From Cryptobacterium sp. CAG:338 (GTDB taxonomy: Bacteria > Actinomycetota > Coriobacteriia > Coriobacteriales > Eggerthellaceae): 5,710 bases of DNA. Made by a program: the position numbers and the translations under genes. This document shows positions 4,442 to 5,710 of this stretch, one piece after another. Under the pieces are notes generated by a model that was not told the DNA's origin, made no database searches, and saw only the letters and a program-made list of their open reading frames with translations. The DNA lies in the NCBI GenBank assembly GCA_000435475.1, contig FR896060.1:1-5710 (forward strand), in the 5' to 3' direction. How positions within the stretch are numbered: the first letter of the stretch is position 1; each line of letters starts with the position of its first letter.

Positions 4442-4639
4442 GAGGATCACTACGTTCTTAGAAAAGCTATTTCTGAATGCCGCATTGCTAAGAATGTATG
4501 CAAAAGCGCGGCCCCTGATTAGCAAGCATATTCTTTGGGATGTGGTGAACTATGTGTGCACTATTTTAGCCGCGCTCCTAGCATTCTTAGCGGTGTGAAT
4601 AAGCACTCAGTTAGCTTTGAGAAAAACGTAGTGATCCTC
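4442..4639. repeat. Structured palindromic element B (shares core with element A)
   Basis: A 198-bp imperfect palindrome bounded by perfect 15-bp arms (GAGGATCACTACGTT at 4442-4456, complement at 4625-4639). Inner helices are AAAGCT (4463-4468/4613-4618), GCTAAGAATG (4487-4496/4582-4591), AGCGCGGC (4505-4512/4569-4576) and GCATA with TGTGC (4526-4530/4555-4559). The span 4511-4555 aligns without gaps to 811-855 of element A. Several extra pairs next to GCTAAGAATG are G-U only if the plus strand is the RNA, hinting at a plus-strand transcript. The outer arms are unrelated in sequence to those of A. The right end is 3 bp from the nadE stop codon, so it may also act as a 3' structure for nadE mRNA. 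Confidence 0.8.
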
Positions 4640-4642
4640 AAT

Positions 4643-5710
4643 CTAGAGCGAATCTACTTCAGCTAACCATGCCGTAGCGCAGGCATCTGAAGGCATGCGT
4701 AAATCCCCACGCGGAGATACCGCAATGCTGCCAACTTTAGGTCCATCGGGTAGACATGAACGTTTAAACTGCTGAGCGAAGAAACGACGATAGAATGTGC
4801 GAAGCCACTTTTTAATAGTGTCGGTATCGTAGCCTTCTTTGAAGGCAAGGCATGCTATACGATATATTTTCGCTGGTCGGAAACCGAAACGAAGCATGTG
4901 ATACAAGAAGAAATCGTGCAGCTCGTAGGGCCCTACTAAATCTTCTGTTTTTTGCGAAATAGCGCCATCGGTTGGAGGAAGAAGCTCGGGGCTTACCGGA
5001 GTATCAAGCACATCGCAGAGGATTCGCGAAAGTTTTTCGTCGGCGCAATTGAACGCATAGTGACGCACTAAATGACGGACAAGCGTTTTGGGAACCGATG
5101 CGTTAACGGCATACATAGACATGTGATCGCCGTTGTAGGTTGCCCAACCTAGAGCTAATTCTGACAAATCTCCCGTACCTATTACTAAGCCATTTTCTTG
5201 GTTAGCAACATCCATCAAAATTTGGGTACGTTCACGTGCTTGGCTATTTTCATAGGTTACGTCGTGAACTTCTGGATTATGGTTGATGTCGGAAAAATGC
5301 TGCATAACCGCAGTTCCAATAGGAATTTCTCGCAGCGTGGCACCCAGTGATTTCACCATGGAACAGGCATTAGTATAAGTGCGGTCGGTCGTACCGAACC
5401 CGGGCATGGTAACGGCAATTATGCTGGCGCGATCAAGCCCTAACCAATCAAAGGCGCGCGCGGTTACCAGCAATGCAAGCGTTGAATCAAGCCCGCCTGA
5501 AATACCCACCACTGCAGTTTGTGCATGGGTATGAGCCAAGCGCTTCTTCAGACCGAGTGCCTGAATAGAAAGAATTTCTTCGCAGCGATGATCAAGAAGG
5601 GCAGGGTTCGCGGGTACGAAAGGATCGGCATCGAAATGACGAACGATGTTGGTTTCTTCAACCGACAAGGCAAAAGGGATCGTACGATAGGTGTCTGCCT
5701 GAGTGGCAGG
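4643..5710 (-). CDS. nadE: Glutamine-dependent NAD+ synthetase, C-terminal part (N-terminus beyond window)
   Basis: NadE makes NAD+ from deamido-NAD+ and ATP, taking ammonia from glutamine in the long form of the enzyme. What is visible is the complete synthetase domain: the ATP pyrophosphatase loop GISGGLDST (about 5480-5506), VTMPGFGTTDRTYTNA, the ENSQARERTQILMDVAN block, GTGDLSELALGWATYNGDHMSMY, and a C-terminal KVGSIAVSPRGDLRMPSD. The DPFVP and EEILSIQALGL segment before the loop is typical of the long, two-domain enzymes of about 640-680 residues. The frame stays open to the right edge, so the true start and the nitrilase-type glutaminase domain must lie past 5710. A TTG at 5668 would give a 341-residue protein, but it has no ribosome binding site, and the 14 codons before it continue the coding sequence. 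The gene ends at TAG 4643, next to element B. Confidence 0.93.
   Translation of the reverse strand, partial: PATQADTYRTIPFALSVEETNIVRHFDADPFVPANPALLDHRCEEILSIQALGLKKRLAHTHAQTAVVGISGGLDSTLALLVTARAFDWLGLDRASIIAVTMPGFGTTDRTYTNACSMVKSLGATLREIPIGTAVMQHFSDINHNPEVHDVTYENSQARERTQILMDVANQENGLVIGTGDLSELALGWATYNGDHMSMYAVNASVPKTLVRHLVRHYAFNCADEKLSRILCDVLDTPVSPELLPPTDGAISQKTEDLVGPYELHDFFLYHMLRFGFRPAKIYRIACLAFKEGYDTDTIKKWLRTFYRRFFAQQFKRSCLPDGPKVGSIAVSPRGDLRMPSDACATAWLAEVDSL

Noticed and set aside
753..4639. Reading elements A and B as integron attC sites or as a CRISPR array
   Set aside because: There are only two distant copies, no repeat-spacer pattern, no integrase core sites and no integrase or cas gene; the conserved part is the apical core, not the ends.

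Overview
The window most likely comes from a Gram-positive bacterium of moderate GC. A gut member of the Coriobacteriia (Actinomycetota) is my best guess, but with low confidence. The clues are a decarboxylase set closest in memory to the Lactiplantibacillus lpd (gallate decarboxylase) type, a long glutamine-dependent type of NAD synthetase, strong Shine-Dalgarno sites, and a LexA-type box of the Gram-positive form (GAAC-N4-GTTC). No sequence search was possible, so family names rest on recognised motifs.

Left part (1-3100, all on the minus strand): transcription runs lpdD-like prenyl-FMN chaperone (2652-3038), UbiD/LpdC-type hydroxyarylic acid decarboxylase (1000-2475), then UbiX flavin prenyltransferase (94-657), closed by a good intrinsic terminator at 23-62. 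UbiX would make the prenylated FMN, the LpdD-like protein would help deliver or maintain it, and the UbiD enzyme would use it to decarboxylate a hydroxybenzoate such as gallate, protocatechuate or 4-hydroxybenzoate. The 342-bp gap between ubiD and ubiX holds tandem hairpins, a 176-bp structured palindromic element (A) and a possible operator/promoter for ubiX.

Middle (3039-3995): a divergent intergenic region with a tandem 10-bp repeat and a small dyad leads into a plus-strand nitroreductase-family gene with its own plausible promoter.

Right part (3996-5710): this looks like an ordinary intergenic region but is the most interesting stretch. It holds a 25-residue, Leu-rich, membrane-type peptide gene on the minus strand (4203-4280) with a perfect Shine-Dalgarno. 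Upstream of it is a perfect palindrome (4330-4353) matching the Gram-positive LexA/SOS box. Opposite it is a convergent plus-strand promoter and hairpin terminator that could make a ~65-nt RNA. Together these resemble an SOS-controlled type I toxin-antitoxin locus. Next to it is a 198-bp palindromic element (B). B shares a 45-nt ungapped core with element A (34/45 identical), and an 8-bp helix sits at exactly the same place in both although six of its eight base pairs differ, which is compensatory covariation. B ends 3 bp from the stop codon of nadE, whose synthetase domain is present but whose N-terminus lies beyond the window.
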